Shown here: positions 34,722-43,316 of the stretch, in pieces
Layout: the number at the start of each line of letters is the position of its first letter
Position numbering within the stretch: position 1 is the stretch's first letter
NCBI RefSeq assembly: GCF_003172935.1
Contig: NZ_QGKS01000450.1
Span: forward strand, 1-51,849
Direction: 5' to 3'
DNA from: Micromonospora sicca
GTDB lineage: Bacteria > Actinomycetota > Actinomycetes > Mycobacteriales > Micromonosporaceae
Length of the DNA: 51,849 nucleotides
Notes under the pieces: generated by a model
What the model saw: the letters and a program-made list of their open reading frames with translations, nothing else
Told to the model about the DNA's origin: nothing
Databases searched by the model: none
Made by a program: the position numbers and the translations under genes

Positions 34722-36026
34722 ATGGGCCCCGTACTCGGTGACGGCCGGCCACCGGCCGTCGCCGAGCCCGCCGCACCCGTCGCCGAGCTGAGCGCCCTGC
34801 AGCTGCTCCTCTCCCGGGGGCGGCTGCGCGGCGTGCTGGCGCTGCTCGGTCCGGCGTTCGTCGCCGCCGTCGCCTACATCGACCCGGGCAACTTCGCCAC
34901 CAACTTCACCGCCGGCGCAAGGTTCGGCTACACCCTGGCCTGGGTGATCGTGGTCGCCAACCTGATGGCCATGCTGGTGCAGTACCTGTCGGCCAAGGCC
35001 GGCGTGGCGACCGGGCGGGACCTGCCGGAGCTCTGCCGCGAGCACCTGCCGCGGCCGGTGTCCCGCGGCCTGTGGGTCCAGGCGGAGGTCATCGCGATGG
35101 CGACCGACCTGGCCGAGTTCGTGGGCGCCGCGGTCGGGCTGAACCTGCTGTTCCACGTGCCGCTGTTCCCGGCCGGGTTGATCACCGCGGTCGTGGCGTT
35201 CGGGATCCTCGCCCTGGAGCAGCGCGGTTACCGCCGCTTCGAGCTTGCCATCGTCGGGCTGCTCTGCATTGTGTTCCTCGGCTTCCTCTACGACCTGGCC
35301 GTGGTCGGCGCCGACCCGGTCGGCGTGGCCGGCGGGATGGTTCCCGGGCTCGCCGGCAACGACAGCCTCCTGGTCGTGGCCGGCATCATCGGAGCGACGG
35401 TGATGCCGCACGTGGTGTACCTGCACTCGGCGTTGACGAAGGCGCGGGTGGCCTGCCGCGACGACGCCGAACGCCACGAACTGCTGCGCTTCCAGCGGCT
35501 CGACGTGGTGATCGGGCTCGGCGCGGCCGGCGTGATCAACCTGTCGATGCTGGTGATCGCGGCCTCGATGTTCAACCGCACCGGGCACGCCGACGTCGAC
35601 TCGATCGAGGCCGCCCACGCCGGGCTCGGCCAGCTGGTCGGCGGCGGCGCGGCACTCGCGTTCGCCGCGGCGCTGCTCGCCTCGGGGCTGTCGTCGTCGA
35701 GCGTGGGCACGTACGCCGGCCAGGTAGTCATGCAGGGCTTCATCCGCCGACGCATCCCGCTGTTCGTGCGGCGCGGCCTGACGATGCTCCCGGCGCTGCT
35801 GGTGCTCGGGCTGGGCCTGCCGGCCACGGACAGCCTGGTGATCTCCCAGGTGGTGCTGTCCTTCGGCATCCCCTTCGCGTTGGTGCCGTTGCTGCTGCTC
35901 ACCCGGCGTGCGGACATCATGGGTTCGTTCGTCAACAACCGGGTCACCACCGCGATCGCGGGCGGCATCGCCGCAGTGATCATCGTGTTGAACGTGTACC
36001 TGCTGTACGTCACGTTCCTCGGCTGA
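34722..36026 (+). CDS. mntH: Nramp-family divalent metal transporter (Mn2+/Fe2+)
   Basis: 434 residues, eleven predicted membrane segments. Metal-site motif DPGN in AAVAYIDPGNFATNF (about 48-62) and the helix 6 motif MPHVV (about 228-232) are both intact, as in manganese/iron importers of this family. It acts at the cytoplasmic membrane with proton coupling. The ATG is 3 bp after the GroEL-derived frame, whose debris now serves as its upstream region. No operator (MntR or IdeR type) was recognised. Confidence 0.9.
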   Translation: MGPVLGDGRPPAVAEPAAPVAELSALQLLLSRGRLRGVLALLGPAFVAAVAYIDPGNFATNFTAGARFGYTLAWVIVVANLMAMLVQYLSAKAGVATGRDLPELCREHLPRPVSRGLWVQAEVIAMATDLAEFVGAAVGLNLLFHVPLFPAGLITAVVAFGILALEQRGYRRFELAIVGLLCIVFLGFLYDLAVVGADPVGVAGGMVPGLAGNDSLLVVAGIIGATVMPHVVYLHSALTKARVACRDDAERHELLRFQRLDVVIGLGAAGVINLSMLVIAASMFNRTGHADVDSIEAAHAGLGQLVGGGAALAFAAALLASGLSSSSVGTYAGQVVMQGFIRRRIPLFVRRGLTMLPALLVLGLGLPATDSLVISQVVLSFGIPFALVPLLLLTRRADIMGSFVNNRVTTAIAGGIAAVIIVLNVYLLYVTFLG

Positions 36027-36489
36027 TCCGGGTCACAGCGCCACCATTCCGCGAGGCCGACCGGGGTGACCGCCACGCTGACGAGCAGGAGCATGGCCAC
36101 CTGGGTGTGCCACCACTGGATGCACAGCCGGACGCAGTGCCACGTGATATGCGTCACCGCTGGCCGCCGGCGCCGCCACCGCCGTGGTACTGGCCGTAAT
36201 CGCCGGCTCCGACGCGTGGCACGCCCGCGGCCGAGAACCCGAGCCACCCGCCCCGCCCATCTGACCCACCATGCAATCCAGGCCCATCGCGAGTTGGGCC
36301 CGGTGTACCGGGACCCGGATGCCGAGTTGCTCACGCCATGTTGCTGGCCCTTGCCGTCTCGGATCCGGGGGACCAGGTGGGGACCACATGGCATGCGCGA
36401 TGCCGAACAGACCGCTCGCCGCTGAGCGTCGATCGGAGGTACAACGTGGCTGTGAGCTGGTGGATCTCCTACCCCAACGTCCTGGGGGT
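36027..36489. other. Stretch without a recognised gene
   Basis: About 460 bp. The minus strand shows a short hydrophobic run (WHTQVAMLLLVSVAVTPVG) and a His/Met-containing segment but no continuous gene. Possibly a decayed small membrane protein. Confidence 0.4.
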
Positions 36490-36619
36490 CAAGGGGTCGT
36501 CGGTTCGAATCCGGCCGTCCCGACGCAGGTCAGAGGCCATCCGGGATTCTCCGGGTGGCCCTTTCTGATCTTGTACGGCAGCGAAGTACAGCAATGGTTC
36601 ATTGATCCAGGCTCTCGGC
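36490..36619 (+). repeat. Direct repeat copy 1: tRNA 3' end plus terminator (old att site)
   Basis: Contains a tRNA T-arm and acceptor 3' strand (GTCGG-TTCGAAT-CCGGC, then CGTCCCGA, about 36498-36524). A rho-independent-like hairpin follows: GGCCATCCGG/CCGGGTGGCC at 36535-36560, then CTTTCT. The D and anticodon arms upstream cannot be folded convincingly, so this is a 3' fragment, not a tRNA gene. About 130 bp is repeated at 37584-37711. Integrases that recombine at tRNA 3' ends leave such copies. Confidence 0.7.
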
Positions 36620-36746
36620 CGATTTCCCGCAGGGCTTGGCGGGTAGCCTTGGACGAGACCTGGCTGTAGATCTCCATCGTGATCGAAAAGCTCGCGTGTC
36701 TCAGGATCGCTATCGCGATCCGGGGATGGACGTCCAGGTCGACCAC
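36597..36746 (-). pseudogene. Tyrosine integrase C-terminal fragment
   Basis: The strand encodes LDVHPRIAIAILRHASFSIT, MEIYSQVSSKATRQALREIG. It carries the H/R-containing LRHAS motif and the nucleophile tyrosine in MEIYSQV of phage-type integrases. Only about 50 codons survive, adjoining the tRNA 3' fragment as expected for an integrase next to its attachment site. Confidence 0.75.
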
Positions 36747-36748
36747 CG

Positions 36749-37021
36749 GTGACCTGGTTCGGCGGCCTCGCCCTCACCGGCGAGGACGACGGCACCACCA
36801 CACTTCGCGCTGCCGTGAGGCACCAGGCCGAGCTGCACGGCCTGCTCACCAAGGTCCGCGACCTCGGCGTTACCCTCATCTCCCTCACTTCCATCGACGC
36901 CGCGCGCGACCCCGATTCCCAGGAACAGCAACACCAATGGACCGCCCGGGTCCAGGCGACGGGGCTGACCCACGCCCCGATCACCTACTCCGGCGCGACC
37001 GCCACCATCCCGCCTCGACCA
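36749..37021 (+). pseudogene. Possible 5'-truncated small actinobacterial protein
   Basis: The frame reads FGGLALTGEDDGTTTLRAAV, RHQAELHGLLTKVRDLGVTL and ISLTSID. It resembles the second half of a common actinobacterial protein of about 70 residues containing a DQAALHGLLxKVRDLGL pattern. The N-terminus is lost exactly where the integrase fragment begins. It precedes the membrane protein gene and may once have been its operon partner. Confidence 0.4.
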
Positions 37022-37033
37022 GGAGTGAATCCC

Positions 37034-37465
37034 ATGGCTACCATCACTGCCGCCGCACCCGCTATCCATCCCGATCTGTCGCTGACCCGCCTGCACCTGA
37101 TGCGCGCCGGCTACCTCCTGATGGGTGTCGGACTCGCCCTGGTGAAGTGGCCGCTCCTGCCCGACGTCGCCACCCTGCCGCTCTACGAGGGCGTGACGCT
37201 CTGCATGTTGACCGCCATGTCCCTCTTGGCGTTCCTCGGCCTGCGCTACCCGGTCAAGCTGCTTCCCGTGCTGCTCTTCGAGTCGCTCTGGAAGCTCTTC
37301 TGGCTCGCACTGGTCGCCCTCCCCCAAGCCATCACCGGTGACCTCGACGCGGCCACGACCGAGACCGTGGTCAGTTGCTCCCTGGTTGTCGTCATCCTCG
37401 CCGTCACCCCGTGGCGGTACGTGTGGCGGAACTACGTATACGCCACCGGAACCCGGTGGCGGTGA
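37034..37465 (+). CDS. Small four-helix membrane protein, unknown function
   Basis: 143 residues. Four hydrophobic segments: LMRAGYLLMGVGLALVKWPL, GVTLCMLTAMSLLAFLGL, LLPVLLFESLWKLFWLALV and VVSCSLVVVILAVTPW. ATG with AGGAG 8 bp upstream. No family named. It sits between the two tRNA-derived direct repeats, so it is either cargo of the lost element or a host gene trapped between attachment sites. Confidence 0.75.
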   Translation: MATITAAAPAIHPDLSLTRLHLMRAGYLLMGVGLALVKWPLLPDVATLPLYEGVTLCMLTAMSLLAFLGLRYPVKLLPVLLFESLWKLFWLALVALPQAITGDLDAATTETVVSCSLVVVILAVTPWRYVWRNYVYATGTRWR

Positions 37466-37583
37466 CCAGCCCGATGTCCCTGAACTTTCCGCTCGCAAGC
37501 ATCGCTTAGCCTCGGGACGCTTGCGAGGCGACCTGGGCAAACGTGCCGTGAGCATGCCGCTGGGCCGCCGGACTACTGGGGAT

Positions 37584-37711
37584 CAAGGGCTCGTCGGTTC
37601 GAATCTGGCCGTCCCGACCCAGGTCAGAGGCCATTCGGGATCTTCCGGATGGCCTTTCTGGTCTTGTACAGCAGCGAAGTACAGGAACCCTCATTGATCG
37701 AGGCTCTCGCC
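37584..37711 (+). repeat. Direct repeat copy 2: tRNA 3' end plus terminator
   Basis: Closely similar to 36490-36619 at an offset of 1094 bp: the same T-arm (TCGGTTCGAAT), GTCCCGAC acceptor strand and hairpin GGCCATTCGG/CCGGATGGCC (37629-37654) followed by TTTCT, then the shared TTGTACxGCAGCGAAGTACAG and AGGCTCTCG. As in copy 1, an integrase remnant lies directly to the right on the minus strand. Confidence 0.7.
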
Positions 37712-38120
37712 GAGCTTCCTGTGTCGTGCCAGGCGTCGCCGGCTTTCTCCTTTGCGGTCTCCTGTTGCCTGTGGCGGTGCCGCAGTGCGGTGACGCAGAT
37801 GGTCGGCAGCGGGAGGGGGGCGTCGGACTCCTCCGTCTTGGTGGCCCGGTGCAGCAGCCGGCCGCGTACCCGCTGGAGCTGCTTGTCGATGACGAGGTTG
37901 ATGTCGTGGTGGTCGCGGCAGCCCTCGCAGAATGGTTCGCCATGCGTGGTGCACGGCTTGTCCCAGCCCTTTCCCTGAGCGCAGCACTGGCACGTCTTCG
38001 CGACCTTGTTGAGCCAGGTCTGCACCTCCCGTCCCGCTATCTGGTGGATGTCCTGATCCATGCCTACCGGGTGCTCGGGTTTGAGCAGGCCGTGACCGGG
38101 GACGCGGTGTTCGGTCAGTT
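37690..38120 (-). pseudogene. Tyrosine integrase remnant with internal deletions
   Basis: An open frame on the minus strand encodes REVQTWLNKVAKTCQCCAQG (end of the SAM-like core-binding domain), INLVIDKQLQRVRGRLLHRA, TKTEESDAPLPLPTICVTAL and AKEKAGDAWHDTG of an actinomycete phage integrase. It then jumps to a short unrelated end. The catalytic R-HxxR-Y region is deleted. It is a different remnant from 36597-36746 and may be the other part of a related integrase. Confidence 0.7.
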
Positions 38121-38303
38121 GGTGCTGGCCCTGCCGAGGTTCGCGAAGGAATCGTGGCGGCAGCACCTCGCCGTGGCCTGCGCCGCGCACGCCTTGAGGC
38201 GCTCGTGCCGCCTGGTTCCCGACCAGCACGGCGTGTCCTCACCGACCACGCTCCAGGTGCGGGTCGGGCCGTTCATGGCATCGCACCCCCTCGTGAACCG
38301 CGG

Positions 38304-39260
38304 TCAGAATGTGGCGATCGGGTTGACCGGGCTGCCGGACGTACCGGCGAAGCGGACCGGCGCGACTGCGAGGTGGAAGTCCCACTGGCCGAGCTCGGCA
38401 GCCGTTGTCGCGCACACCTCCAGGTCGCAGTTGTCGAGCAGCCACAGACCCATCGCGACAAGACTCACGGCGTGAACCGGCATCAACACGTCTTCGTACC
38501 CCGACGGTTGAACGTCCTGGGGGGTGTCAGCGCCGATCAGCGCGACGTCGCGTTCATGTAGCCACGGCAGGCAGGACGCGTGCCAGCCGGCCTGCGTGAA
38601 ACCGCTGGCCTCACCGGCCTCGTGCCGGACGCGGCCATAGCCGGTCCGCAGGAGTACCGCATCGCCGGATCGCACCCGTACACCCTGGCGACGCTCGGCC
38701 TCCTCGAGATCGTCGGGAAACACACCCTGCCCCGGTTCCAACCACGGCACATCCCGGGCCCTCGCAATGTCCAGCAGGACACCACGCGTGATGATCCCGT
38801 TCGCCGCCGCCGTGACGGCCGCCCACGCCGATCCCGTTGCGGCGTCGACCAACGAGTGCGACCGCCCGTTGTACATCGTGCCGTCCCAGAAGATGTGGCA
38901 CGGCGAGTCGACGTGGGTGAGGGTGTTGCCGTGGAACGTGATGCCGAGCCGCTCGGACGAAAAGCCCCAGCGCCGGTCGGCGTGGAAGCCGGGCACCGGC
39001 ATGTTGTCGGCACCCGGCATGTCGGCGGCGCACGGGCACGTCGTCGTCGACCGCTCCATGTCTTCCGGTACGGCAACCTCCCATGCGCAGGACACGCTCC
39101 TGCCGTGGCGCACGGCCCGCGCCGCCGCCAGCCGGACGTCGTCGGTGATGTGGTTCAGAGTTCCGAGCTCGTCTTCGTCGCCCCACCGTCCCCAGTTCGA
39201 CAGCGTGTTGAAGTACCCGAGCACGTCGTCCTGTGTCGGCATCGGTCGCCCTGCCGTCAT
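38304..39260 (-). CDS. Cyclase-family (PF04199) metal-dependent hydrolase
   Basis: 318 residues from the ATG at 39260. The family motif H-G-x-x-x-T-H-x-D-x-P-x-H is present as FHGNTLTHVDSPCHIFWDG, and a later GADTPQD segment matches kynurenine-formamidase-like relatives. These enzymes hydrolyse cyclic or N-formyl amides using zinc or manganese. An upstream open extension of 50 residues to 39410 lacks support; a GGAGGAG lies 11 bp before the chosen ATG. It stands alone between an integrase remnant and debris; the substrate is unknown. Confidence 0.82.
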   Translation of the reverse strand: MTAGRPMPTQDDVLGYFNTLSNWGRWGDEDELGTLNHITDDVRLAAARAVRHGRSVSCAWEVAVPEDMERSTTTCPCAADMPGADNMPVPGFHADRRWGFSSERLGITFHGNTLTHVDSPCHIFWDGTMYNGRSHSLVDAATGSAWAAVTAAANGIITRGVLLDIARARDVPWLEPGQGVFPDDLEEAERRQGVRVRSGDAVLLRTGYGRVRHEAGEASGFTQAGWHASCLPWLHERDVALIGADTPQDVQPSGYEDVLMPVHAVSLVAMGLWLLDNCDLEVCATTAAELGQWDFHLAVAPVRFAGTSGSPVNPIATF

Positions 39261-39465
39261 CCCAGCATCGACTCCTCCGGTCACGCGGTTCGAGGCACCG
39301 CAGGTAGGGTATCCCGCCGCTTGATCGAAGACCGTAATGACTGGTCGATCAGACGACTCGTCCGCACCGCCGGCTGCTACCGCGTCATCGAAATTCAGGC
39401 CGGCAATCACACCATCACCGCCACCGACCTACTACCCGACGACCTCCGCACCGCCGGCGCCGCGA

Positions 39466-39615
39466 TCACCCAAGGTGCGCACTAATTTGAGCCAAGTCGG
39501 GCAATGCCGCGCGCACCAGCATCTCGTGCAGCCGGTCGAATGCCACGTCTCGATCGGCACCGGTGCCGGAGAGAGCCTGCACCCATCCGGCTGAATCCTC
39601 GTCCAGGCCGACCAC
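39466..39615 (-). pseudogene. Probable sigma-factor N-terminal scrap
   Basis: A 49-codon frame reads DEDSAGWVQALSGTGADRDV then AFDRLHEMLVRAAL, resembling the start of RNA polymerase sigma-70/ECF proteins of the W-x-x-AL-x-x-x-G...RLHELLLRAA type, then ends. 39261-39465 shows no gene. Confidence 0.35.
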
Positions 39616-39636
39616 CTCGGCCCCAGGCCGGGGGTG

Positions 39637-40092
39637 TCAGGCCGTCGCCCGCTTCGGGAGCTTCCACCCGGGGCGGGGGAAGTGGCAGGTGTAACCGTTG
39701 GGGTAGGTCTGCAGGTAGTTCTGGTGCTCGGGCTCAGCCTCCCAGAAGTCGCCTGCCGGGGTGACCTCGGTGACGACCTTACCGGGCCACAGGCCCGAGG
39801 CGTCGACGTCGGCGATCGTGTCCTCGGCGACCCGCTTCTGCTCGTCGCTGGTGTAGAAGATCGCCGAGCGGTAGCTGGTGCCGATGTCGTTGCCCTGGCG
39901 GTTCTTCGTCGAGGGGTCATGGATCTGGAAGAAGAACTCGAGCAGCGCGGGGAAGTCGGTCTTCTCGGTGTCGTAGACGACCTCGATGGACTCCGCGTGG
40001 GTGCCGTGGTTGCGGTAGGTGGCGTTCGGGACGTCGCCGCCGCTGTAGCCGACCCGCGTGGACACGACGCCGGGCTGGTGGCGGAACAGCAG
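39637..40092 (-). pseudogene. msrA: Peptide methionine sulfoxide reductase A, lacking the catalytic motif
   Basis: From about 40092 the strand encodes HQPGVVSTRVGYSGGDVPNA, DPSTKNRQGNDIGTSYRSAI, EVTPAGDFWEAEPEHQ and YTCHFPRPGW, nearly all of MsrA. The N-terminal GCFWG with its catalytic cysteine, normally just before this, is replaced by unrelated sequence from a neighbouring fragment. Without that cysteine no reductase activity is expected. The open frame extends to 40242, but the added N-terminus is not MsrA. Confidence 0.8.
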
Positions 40093-40104
40093 CGCGGTAG
40101 CATT

Positions 40105-40447
40105 GCGCGAGATACTTAACGTACAGGGTGCCCTGGTCGGACGGCTTTGCATACTTCTTGCATTCGGCAAGGAATTCCTGACCATGGAGGTCCTCGCCAA
40201 GAAGCACTCCGCCAAGGTCAAAGGAAAATGTCGACCCACCATGCCATTTGAACGTCAGCTTCGGCACAGCGACGGGATGAGGATTTACCCACTGGACGCT
40301 TACGCGGGTCGTCGACTCAAGCCATAGCTTCGCGCGTCGGGCGCCCTCGGCCCCCTTAACTTGAGTCTCTTCCCAGACACGGTTCGTAGCGTACGGATCA
40401 GATAGGACCTGGGCCAGTCCAGGGTGGTATGGCAGGCGGTGGCGCAC
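40105..40447 (-). pseudogene. N-terminal fragment of an unrecognised protein fused out of frame to MsrA
   Basis: The frame from 40447 encodes VWEETQVKGAEGARRAKLWL, VSVQWVNPHPVAVPKLTFKW, FDLGGVLLGEDLHGQEFLAE and SDQGTLYVKYLAQCYR, which looks like genuine protein, then runs into shadow sequence. It carries its own ATG. The truncated gene and the truncated MsrA meet at about 40095-40105, marking a deletion joint. No family named. Confidence 0.45.
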
Positions 40448-40599
40448 AGTGCGGTCGCCTCGGCCGCGGCGGGGCGTCGGGCTCGACCTGGTGCCTGATG
40501 TGCACAGGTGATGCCCGCGCTCGAGGCGTCGCCTGGAGTCGCGGGCCGCCGCGGTTGCCTTGGCGGTATCGGGTGTGTTCGGGCCTGCCGGGCAGTTGA

Positions 40600-41838
40600 A
40601 TGGGTCAGATGGGCAGCCGGTTTGCGGGGCGGCGGCGGGCCGCGGGTCGGGCGGTGGGCTTGCTGCGGCGGAGCGGCAGCGCGCAGCAGGCGACGTTCGT
40701 GGAGTTGTTCTTCGATCTGGCGGTGGTGTTCGCGCTCGACCGTGTAGTCGCGGGGTCGTTGCCCGGCTTCCTCAACGACAACCCGGCGCGGCGGTGGGGC
40801 AATGCCGGCCGGACGGTGTTGCTGTTCATACCGGTGTTGTACCTGTGGACCACCACCGCGTACCTCACCGGCCGGTTCGAGCCACGCCGCGCGGGCACCC
40901 GGGTGATGCTGCTGTTCAGCACCTTCGCCATGATGATCATGGGGACGGCTGTGCCGGGGGCGTTCGCCGGTGAAGGTCTGGTGTTCGCGGTGGTGTTCGT
41001 GACGGCGCGGGTGGCGCGCCCGGCCGTGATATCGCTGGGTCTGCGGTCGCACCGGTTGCGCCGGTTGTACTGGCGGGTAACGGCGTGGTTATGCCTGGCC
41101 GGGTTGTTTTGGGTAGGCGGCGGGGTGGCCGTCGGCGCCGCCCAGCTGGTGTGGTGGGCGGTGGCGGTGGTGGTGGATCTGGGATCGGCGAGGTTGGGCT
41201 GGCCGCTGCCCGGGCTGGGTCGGCGTCAGAACACCATCTGGCAGCTCGCCGGGCACTACCTGGCGAACCGGAACCAACAGCTGTTGATGATCGCCCTCGG
41301 TGAGAGCATCCTCGCCGTCGGGATCAGCTATAGCACCCACCCGCACGACCTCTACAAGACTGCTGGCCTGGTGATCGCTTTCGCCACCACGACGATGCTG
41401 TGGCGGGTGTACTTCCAAAAGGCCGGTGAGCTGCTGCCCGAGGCCCTCGACGCGGCAGGCGATCCCGCGGGGTGGGGTCGACGGGTCGGGTTCGCGCATG
41501 CGCTGATGGTGCTGGGCATCGTCACCACCGCAATCGGACACGAGATCGTGCAGCACAGCCACACCCAGGTGACACACCCGTCGTGGCGGGCGACAATCCT
41601 GGGCGGGCCGGCGCTGTTCCTCGTCGGCCGGGCCCGCCTGGAGCATCTGGTGTTCGCCCGGGTCTCGCGGCGCAGGATCGTCGGCATCGCCCTGCTGGCC
41701 GCGGTAGCCCCGCTGATGGGGCGGGTGTCGCCGCTGGCCACCGCGACCACCGCCGCCGCAGTGCTGCTGCTCATCGCCGTGCTGGACTGGCGCAACGCCG
41801 CGGGCAAGCCACCGGAGGTCCCGTCGCCGCCCGGCTGA
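40600..41838 (+). CDS. LtrA-family membrane protein, copy 2
   Basis: 412 residues. ATFVELFFDLAVVFALDRVV (about 30-49) is the family signature, followed by multiple membrane spans and the NRNQQLLMIALGESILAVG motif. It shares domain plan and the closing GGPALFLVGRAR/FARVSRxR motif with copy 1 at 31022 but is clearly diverged, so it is not a recent duplicate. It is followed directly by transposase debris. The biochemical role of this family is not established. Confidence 0.85.
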   Translation: MGQMGSRFAGRRRAAGRAVGLLRRSGSAQQATFVELFFDLAVVFALDRVVAGSLPGFLNDNPARRWGNAGRTVLLFIPVLYLWTTTAYLTGRFEPRRAGTRVMLLFSTFAMMIMGTAVPGAFAGEGLVFAVVFVTARVARPAVISLGLRSHRLRRLYWRVTAWLCLAGLFWVGGGVAVGAAQLVWWAVAVVVDLGSARLGWPLPGLGRRQNTIWQLAGHYLANRNQQLLMIALGESILAVGISYSTHPHDLYKTAGLVIAFATTTMLWRVYFQKAGELLPEALDAAGDPAGWGRRVGFAHALMVLGIVTTAIGHEIVQHSHTQVTHPSWRATILGGPALFLVGRARLEHLVFARVSRRRIVGIALLAAVAPLMGRVSPLATATTAAAVLLLIAVLDWRNAAGKPPEVPSPPG

Positions 41839-42260
41839 TGATCCCGAGGTCCTCATCGTCGCCGACGCCGGCTACGACACACCCCGACTGGCGTACCTTC
41901 TGCGCGACCTGCCGGTGCAGGTGCTGGGCCGGATGCGCTCCGATCGGGTGCTGCGCCGCGCGGCCCCGCCCCAACGGCCGGGCACGAACGCCCGACCACC
42001 CCGCCACGGCGGCGAGTTCACCTTCGGCGACCCCGCCAGCTGGGGCAGGCCCGACGTGACCACGGTGACCGACACCCGCCTCTACGGCACTGCCACCGCC
42101 CGCAGCTGGAACCGACTGCATCCCCGGCTGACGCACCGCAACGCCTGGCTCGACCAGACCGGCGACCTGCCGCTCATCGAAGGCACCGTGATCCGGCTGG
42201 AGGTGAATCACCTGCCCAGCGGCGCGATCCCGAAGCCGGTGTGGCTGTGGTGGTCCGAAA
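41838..42260 (+). mobile_element. DDE transposase C-terminal fragment
   Basis: The frame reads PEVLIVADAGYDTPRLAYLL, RDLPVQVLGRMRSDRVLRR, RHGGEFTFGDPASW and GAIPKPVWLWWS, typical of large DDE transposases of Streptomyces-type insertion sequences (ADAGYD holds a catalytic Asp). The N-terminal part is missing; the frame overlaps the end of LtrA copy 2 and fades into unrelated sequence after 42260. Confidence 0.65.
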
Positions 42261-42320
42261 CGAGACCACCAACGAATCTTGAACCGGCCGCGGTCCAGCG
42301 CGGCGCCAGCGTGAACGGAG

Positions 42321-43316
42321 TCAGGCGGTGTCCAGGCGACCGCGCTGGTGCAGGACGAACAGCAGCGCCATGGCCGGCACGACGAGCAGGAGCGCCGCGG
42401 CGGCGACGAGGGTGAGCGACGCCAGGGTGGCGTCGGGAGCCGCGGCCTCGTCGATGCGTAGGTGGGTGCCTAGTAGGTACGGGTACTGCGCGACGCCCCA
42501 GCCGACCACCACCGTGCCGGCCGCGCTGACGGCGAGCGCCTGCAGCAACCGGGGCGCGGCCCGGTGAAGCAGGGCGATGCTGGCCAGCCCGCATGCCGCG
42601 GAGACCAGCACCAGGGGCAGGCCGCGGCCGGTCAGCCCGGAGAACAGGCGCCCGGCGTCAGCGTGCAGGATGGCGATGCCCGCCAGTGCCACGGCGCCGG
42701 TCGCCACGGCGCTGGCCTGGGCTCGACGGCGGAACCAGCGCTCCAGGCGGGCGTCGGCGTGGGTACGGCCCTCGGCGGTGAGGAACACCGCGGCGACGAA
42801 CGCGCACACCCCGACCGCGAGCACCCCGCCGAGCAGCGACGTCGGGTTGACCCAGCTGGTCACGGGGTTGCCGTGTCCGTCGGCGGGCACCCGCCCGGAG
42901 GCGATTCCGCCGGCGACCGTGCCGAGGAAGAACGGCGTGATCACCGACGAGGTGGCGAACGCCGCCCCGGTCGCCCGCTGATGGTCGGTCTTCACCACCA
43001 CCTTCCGGAAGGCGAACCCGCTTCCGCGGACCACGATGCCCAGCGCGGCGAGGCCCAGCGGGATGTAGAGCGTGGTCATGATCGCGGCGAAGGCGGAAGG
43101 GAAGCCGGTCCAGAGCATCACCAGGCAGAAGATCAGCCACACGTGGTTGGCCTCCCACACCGGTGCCAGCGTGTGGTCGATCAGGTGCCGCGGGGCCCGC
43201 CCGCGCCGCGCACCACCGGCGGTGAGGTCCCAGAAGCCCGCACCGTAGTCCGCGCCGCCGAGCACGGCGTAGGCGGTGACGCCGATGAACAACACGACGG
43301 CGGCGACCGTACTCAC
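42321..43316 (-). CDS. cydB: Cytochrome bd-type quinol oxidase subunit II
   Basis: 331 residues, about eight membrane spans. Family landmarks: AVLGGADYGAGFWDL (about 18-32), APVWEANHVWLIFCLVMLWTGFP and SVITPFFLGTVAGGIASG. It partners CydA in the terminal oxidase that reduces oxygen with quinol electrons at high affinity. The GTG start (43316) overlaps the cydA stop as GTGA. A longer open frame to 43634 overlaps cydA and is rejected. The cydDC transporter genes are not in the window. Confidence 0.92.
   Translation of the reverse strand: MSTVAAVVLFIGVTAYAVLGGADYGAGFWDLTAGGARRGRAPRHLIDHTLAPVWEANHVWLIFCLVMLWTGFPSAFAAIMTTLYIPLGLAALGIVVRGSGFAFRKVVVKTDHQRATGAAFATSSVITPFFLGTVAGGIASGRVPADGHGNPVTSWVNPTSLLGGVLAVGVCAFVAAVFLTAEGRTHADARLERWFRRRAQASAVATGAVALAGIAILHADAGRLFSGLTGRGLPLVLVSAACGLASIALLHRAAPRLLQALAVSAAGTVVVGWGVAQYPYLLGTHLRIDEAAAPDATLASLTLVAAAALLLVVPAMALLFVLHQRGRLDTA

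Noticed and set aside
36460..36530. Complete tRNA gene
   Set aside because: Only the T-arm and 3' acceptor strand fold properly; no matching 5' acceptor, D-arm or seven-base anticodon loop could be found.
36469..36984. Minus-strand ORF ending in a GRIRTDDPLT-type peptide
   Set aside because: This peptide is the well-known artefact of translating the antisense of tRNA-flanking sequence; it overlaps the integrase remnant in another frame.
36490..38120. Live prophage or integrative element
   Set aside because: Both integrases are truncated and there are no replication, transfer or structural genes.
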